Assembly: GCF_029968095.1 (NCBI RefSeq)
Contig: NZ_JASCIR010000005.1
Coordinates: 62,001-126,000 of the forward strand
Length of the DNA stretch: 64,000 bases
DNA from: Streptomyces solicavernae
GTDB taxonomy: Bacteria; Actinomycetota; Actinomycetes; Streptomycetales; Streptomycetaceae
Reading direction: 5' to 3'
A model generated the notes under the pieces. The model worked only from the letters and a program-made list of their open reading frames with translations. It did not search any database and was not told the DNA's origin. Shown here piece after piece: positions 1 to 9,177 of this stretch (position 1 is the stretch's first letter; each line of letters opens with the position of its first letter). Position numbers and translations under genes: made by a program.

Positions 1-276
1 GCGGGCATCGGCAACATCGTCCTCAACGGCCTGGGCATCGTGCTCTCGCCCCGCGAGAACCCCGGCTTCCTGCCGGGCCTGAACGCGGGCGCGTTCAACC
101 TGGGCGCGGGCCTCAGCTTCGCGGTCCTGTACGCGGTCCAGACGGCGACGAAGCCGGAGGACGCCACGTCGGCGGCGGGCTACACGGCGGGCATGATCGC
201 GGGCGTCGCCCTGCTCGCGGCGGCGTTCCTGACGTCGTTCCTGATCCCGAAGCCGGTGGAGGCGGAGGCGCACTGA
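1..276 (+). CDS. MFS transporter, C-terminal fragment
   Basis: The frame is open from the first base of the window to the TGA at 274-276, so only the last 91 residues of a larger membrane protein are present. Two hydrophobic helices are visible (about residues 27-47 and 61-82), joined by a short polar loop and followed by a brief charged tail ending PVEAEAH. This fits the last two transmembrane segments of a major facilitator superfamily exporter. The substrate cannot be inferred from the fragment. The 3' end of the gene is duplicated just past its own stop codon (see the repeat). Confidence 0.6.
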   Translation, partial: AGIGNIVLNGLGIVLSPRENPGFLPGLNAGAFNLGAGLSFAVLYAVQTATKPEDATSAAGYTAGMIAGVALLAAAFLTSFLIPKPVEAEAH

Positions 277-327
277 ACGTCGTTCCCGATCCCGATCCCG
301 AAGCCGGTGGAGGCGGAGGCGCACTGA
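232..327. repeat. Duplicated 3' end of the MFS gene
   Basis: The last 34 bases of the coding region (243-276, including the stop) recur exactly at 294-327. The partially matching bases before them (ACGTCGTTCC) also recur, giving a second stop codon at the end of the copy. It looks like a recent tandem duplication of about 50 bp with a small internal CCCGAT expansion. Confidence 0.85.
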
Positions 328-398
328 GGCGGCGAGCCGTGGGGCGGGGGTGCGGGGTGGTGTGCGGATTCGGTGGGGGCCTGTCCGGCGCGCGGCCC

Positions 399-890
399 TC
401 AGGGGGGTCCCGTCCGGGAATCCGGCGCCGAGAGGCCCTCGCCGCGTTCGTCGCTGAGGGCGAGCCTGCGGAGCATCTCCAGGACGCGGTCGCGGGACTC
501 GTCGGCGGCGTCGATGGCCTCGACGCAGGTCCAGTAGTGGACTTCGCCCTCGGCCGAGCAGGAGACGCCGACCAGGGCTATGCCCACCTCGCCGAGGAGT
601 CCGCCGAGGCCGGTGAGGGTGGCTCTCGGGTCGTGGATCTCGGTGAGGCGGGCCGCGCGGATCGCCGCCGTGCCGGGGTGGGCGGCGGCGAGGACTCCGC
701 AGCCGCGGCCGCTCACTTCGCTCAGGGCCAGGGCCTCGCCGCGCAGGGCCGGCGGCCCGCCCACCGCGAGGCGGCTGCCGATCGCCTGCGCGAGGGCCTT
801 GGCCTGCCAGGCCTCCGTCAGCACGGACGCCGCGTCGCGCCCGCGCGCCAGCGCGCCTCTGCTCTCCCTGATGAGTTGCAACCCGTCCAT
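399..890 (-). CDS. Uncharacterised actinobacterial protein (DUF6099-like)
   Basis: A 163-residue soluble protein with no signal peptide or membrane helix. It has an N-terminal helical segment (LIRESRGALARGRD), a central Gly/Ala-rich stretch and a conserved-looking C-terminal core (HYWTCVEAIDAADESRDRV). It resembles small Streptomyces proteins of the DUF6099 type, but this is recalled resemblance, not a search. The ATG at 888-890 is preceded by a purine-rich GGGGACGG. It lies 209 bp downstream of the MazG-like gene on the same strand and could share its transcript. No function can be assigned. Confidence 0.55.
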   Translation of the reverse strand: MDGLQLIRESRGALARGRDAASVLTEAWQAKALAQAIGSRLAVGGPPALRGEALALSEVSGRGCGVLAAAHPGTAAIRAARLTEIHDPRATLTGLGGLLGEVGIALVGVSCSAEGEVHYWTCVEAIDAADESRDRVLEMLRRLALSDERGEGLSAPDSRTGPP

Positions 891-1099
891 CGCCGTCCCC
901 GTCCGCCGTGGTACCGAGGCGCTGGTCCGCCCTGCCGAACTGCCGCTTTCCTCGGGCCCGTTGGGCCGGTGCGGGGCGCTTCGGTCGGTCAGTCCCAGTC
1001 ACACTCTTCCAGTCCACTACCCAGAGTGAAGGTAATCAGACCAAAAGACCAGGGGAATACGGAAATCTCTGGACAGAATCTCGAATCCGGCTCTTTCGA

Positions 1100-1465
1100 T
1101 CACTCCGAAGAGTAACGACGAGGGATCTTCGGCTCGGCCGAACCCACCGGAAAGCGCTGCTCGTTGCGCTCGATCTTCGCAGCCAGCGCGGCCTGCGCGT
1201 CGACCCCGAGGACCTCGCAGAACTGCAGCAGATACGCCAGTACGTCGGCCACCTCGTCTCTCACCCGGTGGGCGGACTCGGGGTCGTCCATCACCGCGGC
1301 CGACTGCTCGGGCGTCAACCACTGGAAGATCTCGACCAGTTCGGCCGCCTCCACACTGAGGGCGGAGGCCAGGTTCTTGGGGGTGTGGTACGGCTGCCAG
1401 TCGCGCGCCGCGGCGAACTCCGCGAGGCGGCGCTGCAGTTCCTTCAGGTCCGGGTCGGTCGTCAC
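1100..1465 (-). CDS. MazG-like nucleotide pyrophosphohydrolase
   Basis: A 121-residue protein of the all-alpha NTP pyrophosphatase superfamily (MazG/RS21-C6, dCTPP1-like), which hydrolyses non-canonical or excess (d)NTPs to the monophosphate and pyrophosphate. The magnesium-binding signature is visible: E-A-A-E-L-x-E (SVEAAELVEIFQW, about residues 37-49) followed by E-x-x-D in RDEVADVLAYLLQF (about 69-82). Length is typical for the single-domain family. It starts at GTG 1463-1465. It sits between a sepF-like gene and an unknown gene on the same strand, so a house-cleaning role is likely. Confidence 0.85.
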   Translation of the reverse strand: MTTDPDLKELQRRLAEFAAARDWQPYHTPKNLASALSVEAAELVEIFQWLTPEQSAAVMDDPESAHRVRDEVADVLAYLLQFCEVLGVDAQAALAAKIERNEQRFPVGSAEPKIPRRYSSE

Positions 1466-1520
1466 GCCCCAGGTCTACCACCCGGGCCGCGGCCCCGGTC
1501 AGCCGCGGGGGCGGCCTCCG

Positions 1521-1919
1521 TCAGCCACGGGGGGCGGTGACTCCGTCCTCCACGAGGCCCTGCACCTCGGTGCCGGGCGGGGTGAGGAGGAAGACGTTCC
1601 GGTCGACCCGGTGCATGCCGCTGCCGAGGCCCATGACGACGCCGCTGCTGAAGTCCAGTACGCGCTTGGCGACTTCGCTCTCCGCGCCGGAGAGGTCGAG
1701 CAGCACCGGGATCTCGGCCATCAGGGTCTCGGCGACCTCGCGGGCGTCGGCGAAGACGTTGACACGGTGGACGACGAACTGGCGGCGGCTGTCGTGCGCG
1801 GCCTCCGGCAGGGCGCGGTGGCCCGGCCAGGACGGCCACTCGGTGCTGCTGCGCAGCGGCACGACCTGGGCCAGCCCCTCCCACTGTTCGTCAGTGGCGT
1901 CGTGGCCGTAGCTGTTCAT
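1521..1919 (-). CDS. sepF: SepF-family cell division protein (paralogue)
   Basis: SepF proteins anchor and align FtsZ polymers at the membrane during septation. The C-terminal two-thirds is a full SepF domain: FVVHRVNVFADAREVAETL, then PVLLDLSGAESEVAKRVLDF, the SGVVMGLGSGMHRVDRNVF segment and the final LLTPPG motif. The ATG at 1917-1919 is preferred because GGGTGGGGC lies just upstream; an in-frame start at 1943 would add 8 residues. At 132 residues it is shorter than canonical SepF and lacks the long linker and clear N-terminal amphipathic helix. Streptomyces carry several sepF paralogues, and this is probably an accessory one, since no dcw genes are nearby. Confidence 0.85.
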   Translation of the reverse strand: MNSYGHDATDEQWEGLAQVVPLRSSTEWPSWPGHRALPEAAHDSRRQFVVHRVNVFADAREVAETLMAEIPVLLDLSGAESEVAKRVLDFSSGVVMGLGSGMHRVDRNVFLLTPPGTEVQGLVEDGVTAPRG

Positions 1920-2053
1920 GCCCCACCCCGTCCGGGCTCGCACTGGTCGTCTGTACCGGCCAATTCTTACGCCAACTCACCCGTTCGGCCCAACTGCGAC
2001 ACGGGGGTGGGAGCTGCGGGCGCCTGGTGGCACGGCCCCGAAGCCGACCGCGG

Positions 2054-3262
2054 CTACTCCTTGCCCCGGCCAAGCAGCTGCAGCGCCCGCAGTCCCGCCT
2101 CGATGGCGAACCGGTGGGTGGGGTCCTCCAGTTGGACGCCGAAGTGGGACATCAGGTTGCGCATGCGGTAGCGGACCGTCTGCGCGTGGACGCCCAGGGT
2201 GTCGCCGATCTGTTCCGCCGTGCCGCGGGTGGTGAGCCAGGCGTGCAGGGTTTCGACGAGGCGGGTGCGGCGGGTGCCCGTGGCCTTGTCCAGGGGGGCG
2301 AGTTCACGGGTCGTCAGCTCGCTGACGAGGGCCGGGTCGGAGAGCAGCCACAGGGTGAGCAGATGGCCGGCGCAGTCCGTGTACGGGGCGTCGGGCACCG
2401 CCCCGTCGTCGATGAGCTGTTGCAGCTGGCGGGCCCAGCGCAGCGAGTCCGCGGCCTGCGCGGTCGGCACGGTGAGGCCGACGACGAGCGGGGCGGCGGC
2501 GGCCACGACTTCGAGGGAGGCCCGGCGTTCGGCGGTGAAGGGTCCGGGGAGGAGCAGGTGGGGCTGGGGGGCGCCGAGGTCGGCGAGGACGTCGGGGGCG
2601 AGGCCGGCCGCCACGTGGTCGGGGACAGGGTCCCGCAGGGCGACGAGCGTGACGTTCCCGGGCAGCGGCCAGCCGCCCTGCTCGCAGAGTTCGCCGATGG
2701 TGGAGTGGGTGAGCGGCGTGCCGGCGAGCAGCAGGTGCAGCAACCGTCTTCGGTGCACGTCGGCGGCCGAGCCGACCCGGGCCAGGGCCTCCGTGTAGCC
2801 CTCGCGGGAGAGCGCCGCCAGCTCGTCGACGTACGTGAACAGCGTGTCGGCGAAGGTGAGGAGCAGCGTCGGGGAGAGGTCGTAGCGGCGGCCCACGGAC
2901 TTGGCGCGGCGCAGGGCGACGCGCGCGCCGAGCCGGTAGGCGCCCTGGAGGGTCTCGATGTCGCGGCCCTCGTACGCCTCGACGCGGCCGAAGGTGCGCA
3001 GGATCTCGTCGCGGGCGGCCGTGGACGAGGTGGGGTCGGCGATGCGGTCCACGAACGCGGTGAGGCTGCGCTCCACCCCGAGCCGGATCGATCCGGCGTT
3101 GGGGCCGTTCAGGAGCTGCGCGTACTCGGGGAAGGCACGGATGACGTCGACCCCGATCTCATGGACGAGGCTGGGCAGTTCGGGCCGCATGATGGCAGCG
3201 AACTCCCTGGGGAGGTGCTCCATGGAATCGTCCACGGCCGACGACTGAGCTGGCAGGGACAT
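2054..3262 (-). CDS. PucR-family transcriptional regulator
   Basis: A 402-residue regulator with an N-terminal RsbRD-like sensor region (about residues 15-170) and a central CdaR/GGDEF-like region. The C-terminal PucR helix-turn-helix (HTH_30) reads TAEQIGDTLGVHAQTVRYRM, about residues 350-370. The start ATG at 3260-3262 follows AAGGA at a good distance. The protein is soluble and its effector is unknown. It lies next to secreted proteins and the Mce operon, so control of lipid uptake genes is a reasonable guess. A perfect 14-bp palindrome 125 bp upstream is a candidate operator for autoregulation. Confidence 0.85.
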   Translation of the reverse strand: MSLPAQSSAVDDSMEHLPREFAAIMRPELPSLVHEIGVDVIRAFPEYAQLLNGPNAGSIRLGVERSLTAFVDRIADPTSSTAARDEILRTFGRVEAYEGRDIETLQGAYRLGARVALRRAKSVGRRYDLSPTLLLTFADTLFTYVDELAALSREGYTEALARVGSAADVHRRRLLHLLLAGTPLTHSTIGELCEQGGWPLPGNVTLVALRDPVPDHVAAGLAPDVLADLGAPQPHLLLPGPFTAERRASLEVVAAAAPLVVGLTVPTAQAADSLRWARQLQQLIDDGAVPDAPYTDCAGHLLTLWLLSDPALVSELTTRELAPLDKATGTRRTRLVETLHAWLTTRGTAEQIGDTLGVHAQTVRYRMRNLMSHFGVQLEDPTHRFAIEAGLRALQLLGRGKE

Positions 3263-3386
3263 GAGTCGGTCCTTGCTGTCAGGGCTCCCGGTGGGGGGAC
3301 GGCGCCCATGGGGCGTTGGGCAGGCCCCCTCGTACGCCGTCAGGTGCGAACCGATGGCAACGTGCTGACGCTAGAGCACCGGTCGA

Positions 3387-3400
3387 GTGGTGTACACCAC
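3387..3400. promoter_or_regulatory. Perfect palindrome, candidate operator
   Basis: GTGGTGTACACCAC is a perfect 14-bp palindrome, flanked by a further imperfect CGAGT/ACTCG pair. It lies in the 193-bp spacer between the PucR gene (start 3262) and the end of the secreted protein gene (3456). It is placed to act as a promoter-proximal operator for the regulator gene. The binding protein is unknown. Confidence 0.5.
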
Positions 3401-3455
3401 ACTCGCCGAGGTTTGGCTGTAATGCGCAGGTGGTGGAACGGGGCTCCCCCGTACG

Positions 3456-5102
3456 TCAGTTGCTCGGCAGGGTCAGACTGGGGAGGGGCGGGACCGCGGC
3501 CGGGCAGCCGGGGCGGCCGTTGCCCTCGGGTGAGCAGACGGTGGCCTGGTTCATGGCGATGCTGTTGTCCGGGCCGCTGATGGCCGCGGTGAACAGGGCG
3601 TCCAGGTCCTCGCCGCCGGTGCCGCAGCCGGAGAACTCCGGGATGTCGATCTTCGCGGTGAGCAGTCCGCCGAGGAGGACGTTGGTGTAACTGCCCGTTC
3701 CGTTCGGGCCGAAGGAGCCGCGGAGCGTCACGTGGTACGGCTTCGCGGTCCCGCACTTCGGGCCCACGTCAAGCCGGGTTCCGTTCACTTTCACGTCGTA
3801 GATGCGCAGCCGCTGGTCGAAGCTGGCGAAGGCGAAGTTCTCCGCGGCCTGCCCGCTGCCGATGGTGCCGGTGCCGATGCTGACGGGCCCGGTCTCGAAC
3901 CGCACCTTCGCCGAGACCGGGGTGAACCCGAAGGCGAGGAAGGTGGATTCGGCGTCCGGCAGGTCGATCGTCGCGGCGGAACCGATGAGCGCGTAGCGCG
4001 GGGAGCCGATGGCGCTGAACACGTTGTGCTTGTTGGCCCAGACGTTCATGAGGGCCGGCTTCCGTTCCGGGTCGTTGATGACCATGGACCCGTCCAGCTT
4101 GCGGACCGTGCCGTAGCCGACGGCGTAGGCGCAGACCGGGAGGTGCACGCTGGTGGGCGGCCGCAGGACGGTGCCGGGGAGCGGGGGCGGTGCGTCGGAG
4201 AGGTCGATCTCGCCGTCCGGCCGCTCGGCGGGGCAGCCGTCCGGCCCGTCCTCGCGGCCCTGTTCCGGGGCGACCTCGATGCCGGCGCCGGGTTGTTCCG
4301 CGGGTCCGGTGCCGGGGTCGTCCGTCCCGGGCGCGCCGGTTCCGCCCGTGGCCTCGGCGGTCACCTCGGCGAGGAGGCCGTCCTGGCCGTCGGCGAGGGC
4401 GCAGGTGAGGGTAACGGGGGCGGCGGGGCTGGTGGGGTCGGTGGGGTTGGCGGAGGGGGTGGGGTTGGTGGGGTTGGTGGGGTTGGCGGAGGGGGTGGGG
4501 TTGGTGGGGTTGGTGGAGTCGGTGGGGTCCGCGGGGTCCGGGGGCTGCTTCTGCTGTTCGCCTGTCCGCGTCAACGGGGTTATTTTCAGGGTGAGTTCAC
4601 CGGCTACGAGGACGACCCGGCCCGGCGACCCCACGGTGACGGCGGGCACCTGACCGGTGTGGTCGAGCCGCAGCTCCGCGTCGTCGCCGGGCACGCCGGC
4701 GGCTGCGGTGAGGGGTGACCAGCGGGTGTCGGCGCTCTCGCCGTTCTGCCGGACGCGCACGTCGAGGGCGGCCTCGCTCGCCAGTGCCGTCGTGCCCTCG
4801 GGGAGCGCGGGCGCGAGGTCGTCGTACGGCAGCGCGGCGGCCACGGCGACCGGGCCCGGGGCGATCGGCTCGCCGACCTTCGCGGTCCCGGGCGCCCGGG
4901 TCGTGACCTCGACCTCCGTCCGCACGCGCGCGGCGCCGGACGGGGCGCCCTCGGGCAGTACACAGTCGTACGCGAGCATGACCGGGGGGCGGGTCTCGTC
5001 GGCCTGGGAGCCGGTTCCCGAGACGAGTCCGGCGACCAGCGCGGCGGCCGCGGCCACCGCGAGGCGCCGGGTGCGGTGGGCGCTGCGGGCCTGCGGGGTC
5101 AT
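3456..5102 (-). CDS. Secreted protein with Pro/Thr/Asn repeat linker (DUF6801-like)
   Basis: A 548-residue exported protein. The ATG at 5100-5102 is chosen because AAAGG lies about 10 bp upstream and the protein then begins with a Tat/Sec-like signal peptide (basic RTRR, hydrophobic Ala/Val run, about residues 1-33). Two globular parts are separated by a low-complexity linker of repeated NPT/PSANPT units. The N-terminal part resembles the DUF6801 domain of Streptomyces secreted proteins; the C-terminal part is beta-rich with paired cysteines. There is no anchor or catalytic motif. It is probably a cell-envelope protein linked to the neighbouring Mce/lipid locus. Confidence 0.7.
   Translation of the reverse strand: MTPQARSAHRTRRLAVAAAAALVAGLVSGTGSQADETRPPVMLAYDCVLPEGAPSGAARVRTEVEVTTRAPGTAKVGEPIAPGPVAVAAALPYDDLAPALPEGTTALASEAALDVRVRQNGESADTRWSPLTAAAGVPGDDAELRLDHTGQVPAVTVGSPGRVVLVAGELTLKITPLTRTGEQQKQPPDPADPTDSTNPTNPTPSANPTNPTNPTPSANPTDPTSPAAPVTLTCALADGQDGLLAEVTAEATGGTGAPGTDDPGTGPAEQPGAGIEVAPEQGREDGPDGCPAERPDGEIDLSDAPPPLPGTVLRPPTSVHLPVCAYAVGYGTVRKLDGSMVINDPERKPALMNVWANKHNVFSAIGSPRYALIGSAATIDLPDAESTFLAFGFTPVSAKVRFETGPVSIGTGTIGSGQAAENFAFASFDQRLRIYDVKVNGTRLDVGPKCGTAKPYHVTLRGSFGPNGTGSYTNVLLGGLLTAKIDIPEFSGCGTGGEDLDALFTAAISGPDNSIAMNQATVCSPEGNGRPGCPAAVPPLPSLTLPSN
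4420..4545. repeat. Imperfect tandem repeat in secreted protein linker
   Basis: Repeated G-rich units (GTTGGTGGG, and GTTGGCGGA followed by G-rich sequence) encode, on the minus strand, the NPTNPTPSANPT linker. A longer block is repeated twice. The array is likely to vary in length between strains. Confidence 0.8.
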
Positions 5103-5273
5103 CGGGCCCTGCCTTTCAGAGACGGCTCGGGGACGGCTCGGTACGGCTCGGGGGACGGCTCCGGGACGGCTGTCCGGGGGCGGGCAACCGGTCCGCCGCC
5201 GAGCCGGTCGCTCGGCGGCGGACGGGGGCGCGCACACGGCGGGGGACGGTCCGCGCCCGACGGTGCCGGACGG

Positions 5274-6143
<870 letters not shown>

Positions 6144-6159
6144 CGTCCTGGAAACGGAT

Positions 6160-6189
6160 TTACTCACCGGCCGACAAACGGCCGAGTAA
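6160..6189. promoter_or_regulatory. Bulged hairpin or operator upstream of 6283
   Basis: Arms TTACTC/GAGTAA enclose GGCCG/CGGCC, with a 3-base bulge on the left side and an ACAAA loop. It lies 94 bp upstream of the plus-strand start, so it is either a leader hairpin or an operator. Confidence 0.4.
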
Positions 6190-6282
6190 TGTAATAACCG
6201 TCAGCAAGGCCATTGCCGTTTACGGTTTCCCGTGAGTAACGTCGCGGTCCTCTCCCCCTCGACTTGCGAAGGGAATTCCGCC

Positions 6283-7239
6283 ATGCCTTCCCTCAGGCGT
6301 GCTCCCGTACGGGCCTCCGCCGTCGCGGCCGCGTCCGCCCTCGCCCTGCTCGGCGCCGCGCAGCCCGCCGCCGCGCAGCCCGCCGCCGCGGACGACGTGC
6401 AACTCAACGGCGTCTGGGCCCCGTTCACGCGCTGCCCGGTCGACGACCCGGTGATGCTCGCCGCCGACGGCGTGACCGACACCGCCCTGTGCATCTCGTC
6501 CCGCTCCGCGTCCGGCAGCATCACGATCGGCAGCAGGACCGTGCCGACCGGCGCGACGGACCTGCAGGCCGGGGTCGTCACCCACCCCGGCGGGAGGTCG
6601 ACAGTGGTGCCGCCGCCAGGGGGCGCGCTCGTCGCCGACCCGGCCCAACTCCCGGGCGGGCTGCTCGGGTTGATGTGCCCCAGCGACATCCCGCTGGTCA
6701 GCGACATCTGCGCCCGGCTCACGGACAGCAGGCTCAACCGGGTCACCGCCACCGTGGAATCCGTGGGCCGCCCCACCGACTTCAACCTGCTCGCCGGGGT
6801 GATGGAGGGCCGGCCGATCCTGACGCTGCCGGTGCGGATCAAGCTGGACAACCCGTTCCTCGGCGAGAACTGCTACCTCGGCTCCGCGTCCGAGCCGATC
6901 GTGCTGCGCCCGCAGAACACCGCCGTCCCGGCCGTGCGCACCGACCGCTTCGCGGGCGACGGCACCCCGGACCCGGCAGGCCCGCTCAACCGGCTCTCGG
7001 CGAGCGGCGCCGACCAGCAGGACACGACGTACGCGGTGCCCGGCGCCGCAGGCTGCGGGCTGCTCGGCTCCCTCGACTGGGCGGTGAACCTCAAGACCGG
7101 GCTGCCCGCCGCCGCGGGCACCAACGCGGTGCGGATGACGGGCGCTTCGACCTCCGTCGCCGCGTTCACCTCGCCCGGCAGCGCAGCCCCCGAGCAGGGG
7201 AAGCGGCTTTCCGAGTACTGGCATTCCGCGGTGCGCTAG
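6283..7239 (+). CDS. Secreted protein preceding the Mce operon
   Basis: A 318-residue exported protein. The ATG at 6283 is chosen over an in-frame GTG at 6232 because AAGGGAA lies 5-10 bp upstream and the protein then starts with a proper signal peptide (basic SLRRAPVR, Ala-rich hydrophobic core, AAAQPAAA cleavage region near residue 31). The mature part contains about six cysteines in pairs and no recognised catalytic motif. It ends 64 bp before the Mce ATPase gene on the same strand and may be co-transcribed. It could be a periplasmic or wall-associated partner of the transporter; that role is inferred only from position. Confidence 0.75.
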   Translation: MPSLRRAPVRASAVAAASALALLGAAQPAAAQPAAADDVQLNGVWAPFTRCPVDDPVMLAADGVTDTALCISSRSASGSITIGSRTVPTGATDLQAGVVTHPGGRSTVVPPPGGALVADPAQLPGGLLGLMCPSDIPLVSDICARLTDSRLNRVTATVESVGRPTDFNLLAGVMEGRPILTLPVRIKLDNPFLGENCYLGSASEPIVLRPQNTAVPAVRTDRFAGDGTPDPAGPLNRLSASGADQQDTTYAVPGAAGCGLLGSLDWAVNLKTGLPAAAGTNAVRMTGASTSVAAFTSPGSAAPEQGKRLSEYWHSAVR

Positions 7240-7303
7240 ACCCACGCCGGAACGCCGCTCAGCAATTCCGGACAGCGCGTGACAGCGAAGGAGGTGAGCC
7301 GAG

Positions 7304-8392
7304 TTGGGGACCGAAGTGAGGGTCGAAGGACTGACGAAGTCGTTCGGTGCACAGCAGATCTGGCAGGACGTCACACTCACGCTGCCCGCGGGCGAGGTGA
7401 GCGTGCTGCTCGGCCCGTCCGGCACGGGAAAGACCGTATTCCTGAAATCACTCATCGGGCTCCTGAAACCCGAGCGGGGCCAGGTACTCGTCGACGGCGT
7501 CGACATGGTGAACAGCCGCGAGCGGGACGTCATGGAGGCCCGGAAGCTGTTCGGCCTGATGTTCCAGGACGGCGCCCTGTTCGGGTCGATGTCGCTGTTC
7601 GACAACATCGCGTTCCCGCTGCGCGAGCACACCGGCAAGAAGGAGTCCGAGATCCGCCGCATCGTCATGGAGCGGATCGACGTCGTCGGGCTGCTCGGCG
7701 CGGAGGGCAAGCTGCCCGGCGAGATCAGCGGCGGTATGCGCAAGCGGGCCGGGCTCGCCCGCGCGCTCGTCCTCGACCCGCAGATCATCCTGTGCGACGA
7801 GCCGGACTCCGGCCTCGACCCGGTGCGTACGGCGTTCCTCTCGCAGCTGCTCATCGACCTGAACACGCAGATCGACGCGACCATGCTGATCGTCACGCAC
7901 AACCTCGACATCGCCGCGACCGTGCCCGACAACATGGGCATGCTCTACCGGCGCAACCTGGTGACGTTCGGCCCCCGCGAGGCGCTGCTCACCAGCGAGG
8001 ACCCGGTGATCGCGCAATTCCTCACCGCCGGCAGGCACGGCCCGATCGGTATGTCGGAGGAGAAGGACGCGGCGACGCTGGCCGCCGAGGCCGCCAACTC
8101 CCCGCCGGGCGACGAGAGTTCCCGGCCGTCCCTGGTGCCGCAGCTCGCCCCCTCCCCCGGGCTCGGACCGCGCGCCGCCGTGGCCCGGCGCCGAGAGCGG
8201 GTGCTCGGCATGCTCGACCACCTGCCGCCCGCGGCCCGTACGGCGATCGAGGAGTCGTACGCCCTTGAACCGACCGCCGTCCTGCCGGGCGGGACGACGG
8301 GCGGCACGACGGTCGGCGCGCCGGTCGGGACGACGGACGGCACGACAGGCGGCTCGACAGGCGGCACGACGGGCAAGGGCGGTGCGCGGTGA
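7304..8392 (+). CDS. mkl: Mce/MlaF-type ABC transporter ATPase
   Basis: The ATPase powering the Mce lipid importer. Walker A GPSGTGKT is at residues 37-44, signature ISGGMRKRAG at 141-150, Walker B IILCDEPD at 161-168, and the H-loop histidine near 199. The start is TTG 7304, set by an exceptionally strong AAGGAGGTGA just upstream. At 362 residues it is longer than MlaF: the last 100 or so residues form a non-catalytic extension ending in a low-complexity Gly-Thr run (GGTTGG units). The gene overlaps the next permease by 4 nt (GTGA), opening a tightly coupled operon. In mycobacteria this ATPase is usually encoded away from mce genes; here it is linked. Confidence 0.95.
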   Translation: MGTEVRVEGLTKSFGAQQIWQDVTLTLPAGEVSVLLGPSGTGKTVFLKSLIGLLKPERGQVLVDGVDMVNSRERDVMEARKLFGLMFQDGALFGSMSLFDNIAFPLREHTGKKESEIRRIVMERIDVVGLLGAEGKLPGEISGGMRKRAGLARALVLDPQIILCDEPDSGLDPVRTAFLSQLLIDLNTQIDATMLIVTHNLDIAATVPDNMGMLYRRNLVTFGPREALLTSEDPVIAQFLTAGRHGPIGMSEEKDAATLAAEAANSPPGDESSRPSLVPQLAPSPGLGPRAAVARRRERVLGMLDHLPPAARTAIEESYALEPTAVLPGGTTGGTTVGAPVGTTDGTTGGSTGGTTGKGGAR

Positions 8393-9171
8393 GCCGGGGG
8401 CCTGCGGTGCTGCTCGCGCCGCTGCGGCAGACCGGGCAGCTTTTCGCACTCGGGCTCGCGGTGGCGCGGGCGGTGTTCCGGCGGCCGTTCCAGTTCCGGG
8501 AGTTCGTCGAGCAGTTCTGGTTCATCGCCGGGGTGACGATCCTGCCCGCGGCCCTGGTGTCCATCCCGTTCGGCGCGGTCATCGCGCTCCAGGTCGGCTC
8601 GCTCACCCAGCAGTTGGGGGCGCAGTCGTTCACCGGCGGGGCCAGCGTGCTCGCCGTGATCCAGCAGGCGAGCCCGCTGATCGTGGCGCTGCTGATCGCG
8701 GGCGCGGGCGGTTCGGCGATCTGTGCGGACCTGGGCTCGCGCAAGATCCGCGAGGAGCTGGACGCGATGACCGTCATGGGCGTCTCGCCGGTGCAGCGGC
8801 TCGTGGTGCCGCGCGTGCTGGCCACGATGTCGGTGGCGGTGCTGCTCAACGGCATGGTGTCGGTGGTGGGCACGCTCGGCGGGTACTTCTTCAACATCGT
8901 GCTGCAGAACGGCACCCCGGGCGCGTATCTGCAGAGCTTCTCGGCGCTCGCGCAGCTGCCCGACCTGTACGTCAGCGAGCTCAAGGCGCTGGTCTTCGGG
9001 TTCATCGCGGGCATCGTCGCCGCCTACCGGGGGCTCAATCCGCGCGGCGGGCCCAAGGGTGTGGGGGACGCGGTCAACCAGTCCGTGGTCATCACGTTCC
9101 TCCTGCTGTTCCTCGTCAACATGATCATGACCGGGATCTACCTCCAGATCGTTCCGCCGAAGGGAGGCTGA
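8389..9171 (+). CDS. yrbEA: YrbE/MlaE-family permease A of the Mce transporter
   Basis: A 260-residue integral membrane protein of the MlaE family. It has an N-terminal amphipathic segment, then about five hydrophobic segments, and the family core around ILPAALVSIPFGAVIALQVG and the GAGGSAICADLGSRKIREELDAM coupling-helix region. The last contains the EExDAM-like motif that contacts the ATPase. It starts at GTG 8389, overlapping the ATPase stop by 4 nt, and ends 6 bp before the second permease. Together the two permeases form the inner-membrane heterodimer of the Mce importer. Confidence 0.95.
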   Translation: MSRGPAVLLAPLRQTGQLFALGLAVARAVFRRPFQFREFVEQFWFIAGVTILPAALVSIPFGAVIALQVGSLTQQLGAQSFTGGASVLAVIQQASPLIVALLIAGAGGSAICADLGSRKIREELDAMTVMGVSPVQRLVVPRVLATMSVAVLLNGMVSVVGTLGGYFFNIVLQNGTPGAYLQSFSALAQLPDLYVSELKALVFGFIAGIVAAYRGLNPRGGPKGVGDAVNQSVVITFLLLFLVNMIMTGIYLQIVPPKGG

Positions 9172-9177
9172 GCCGCG

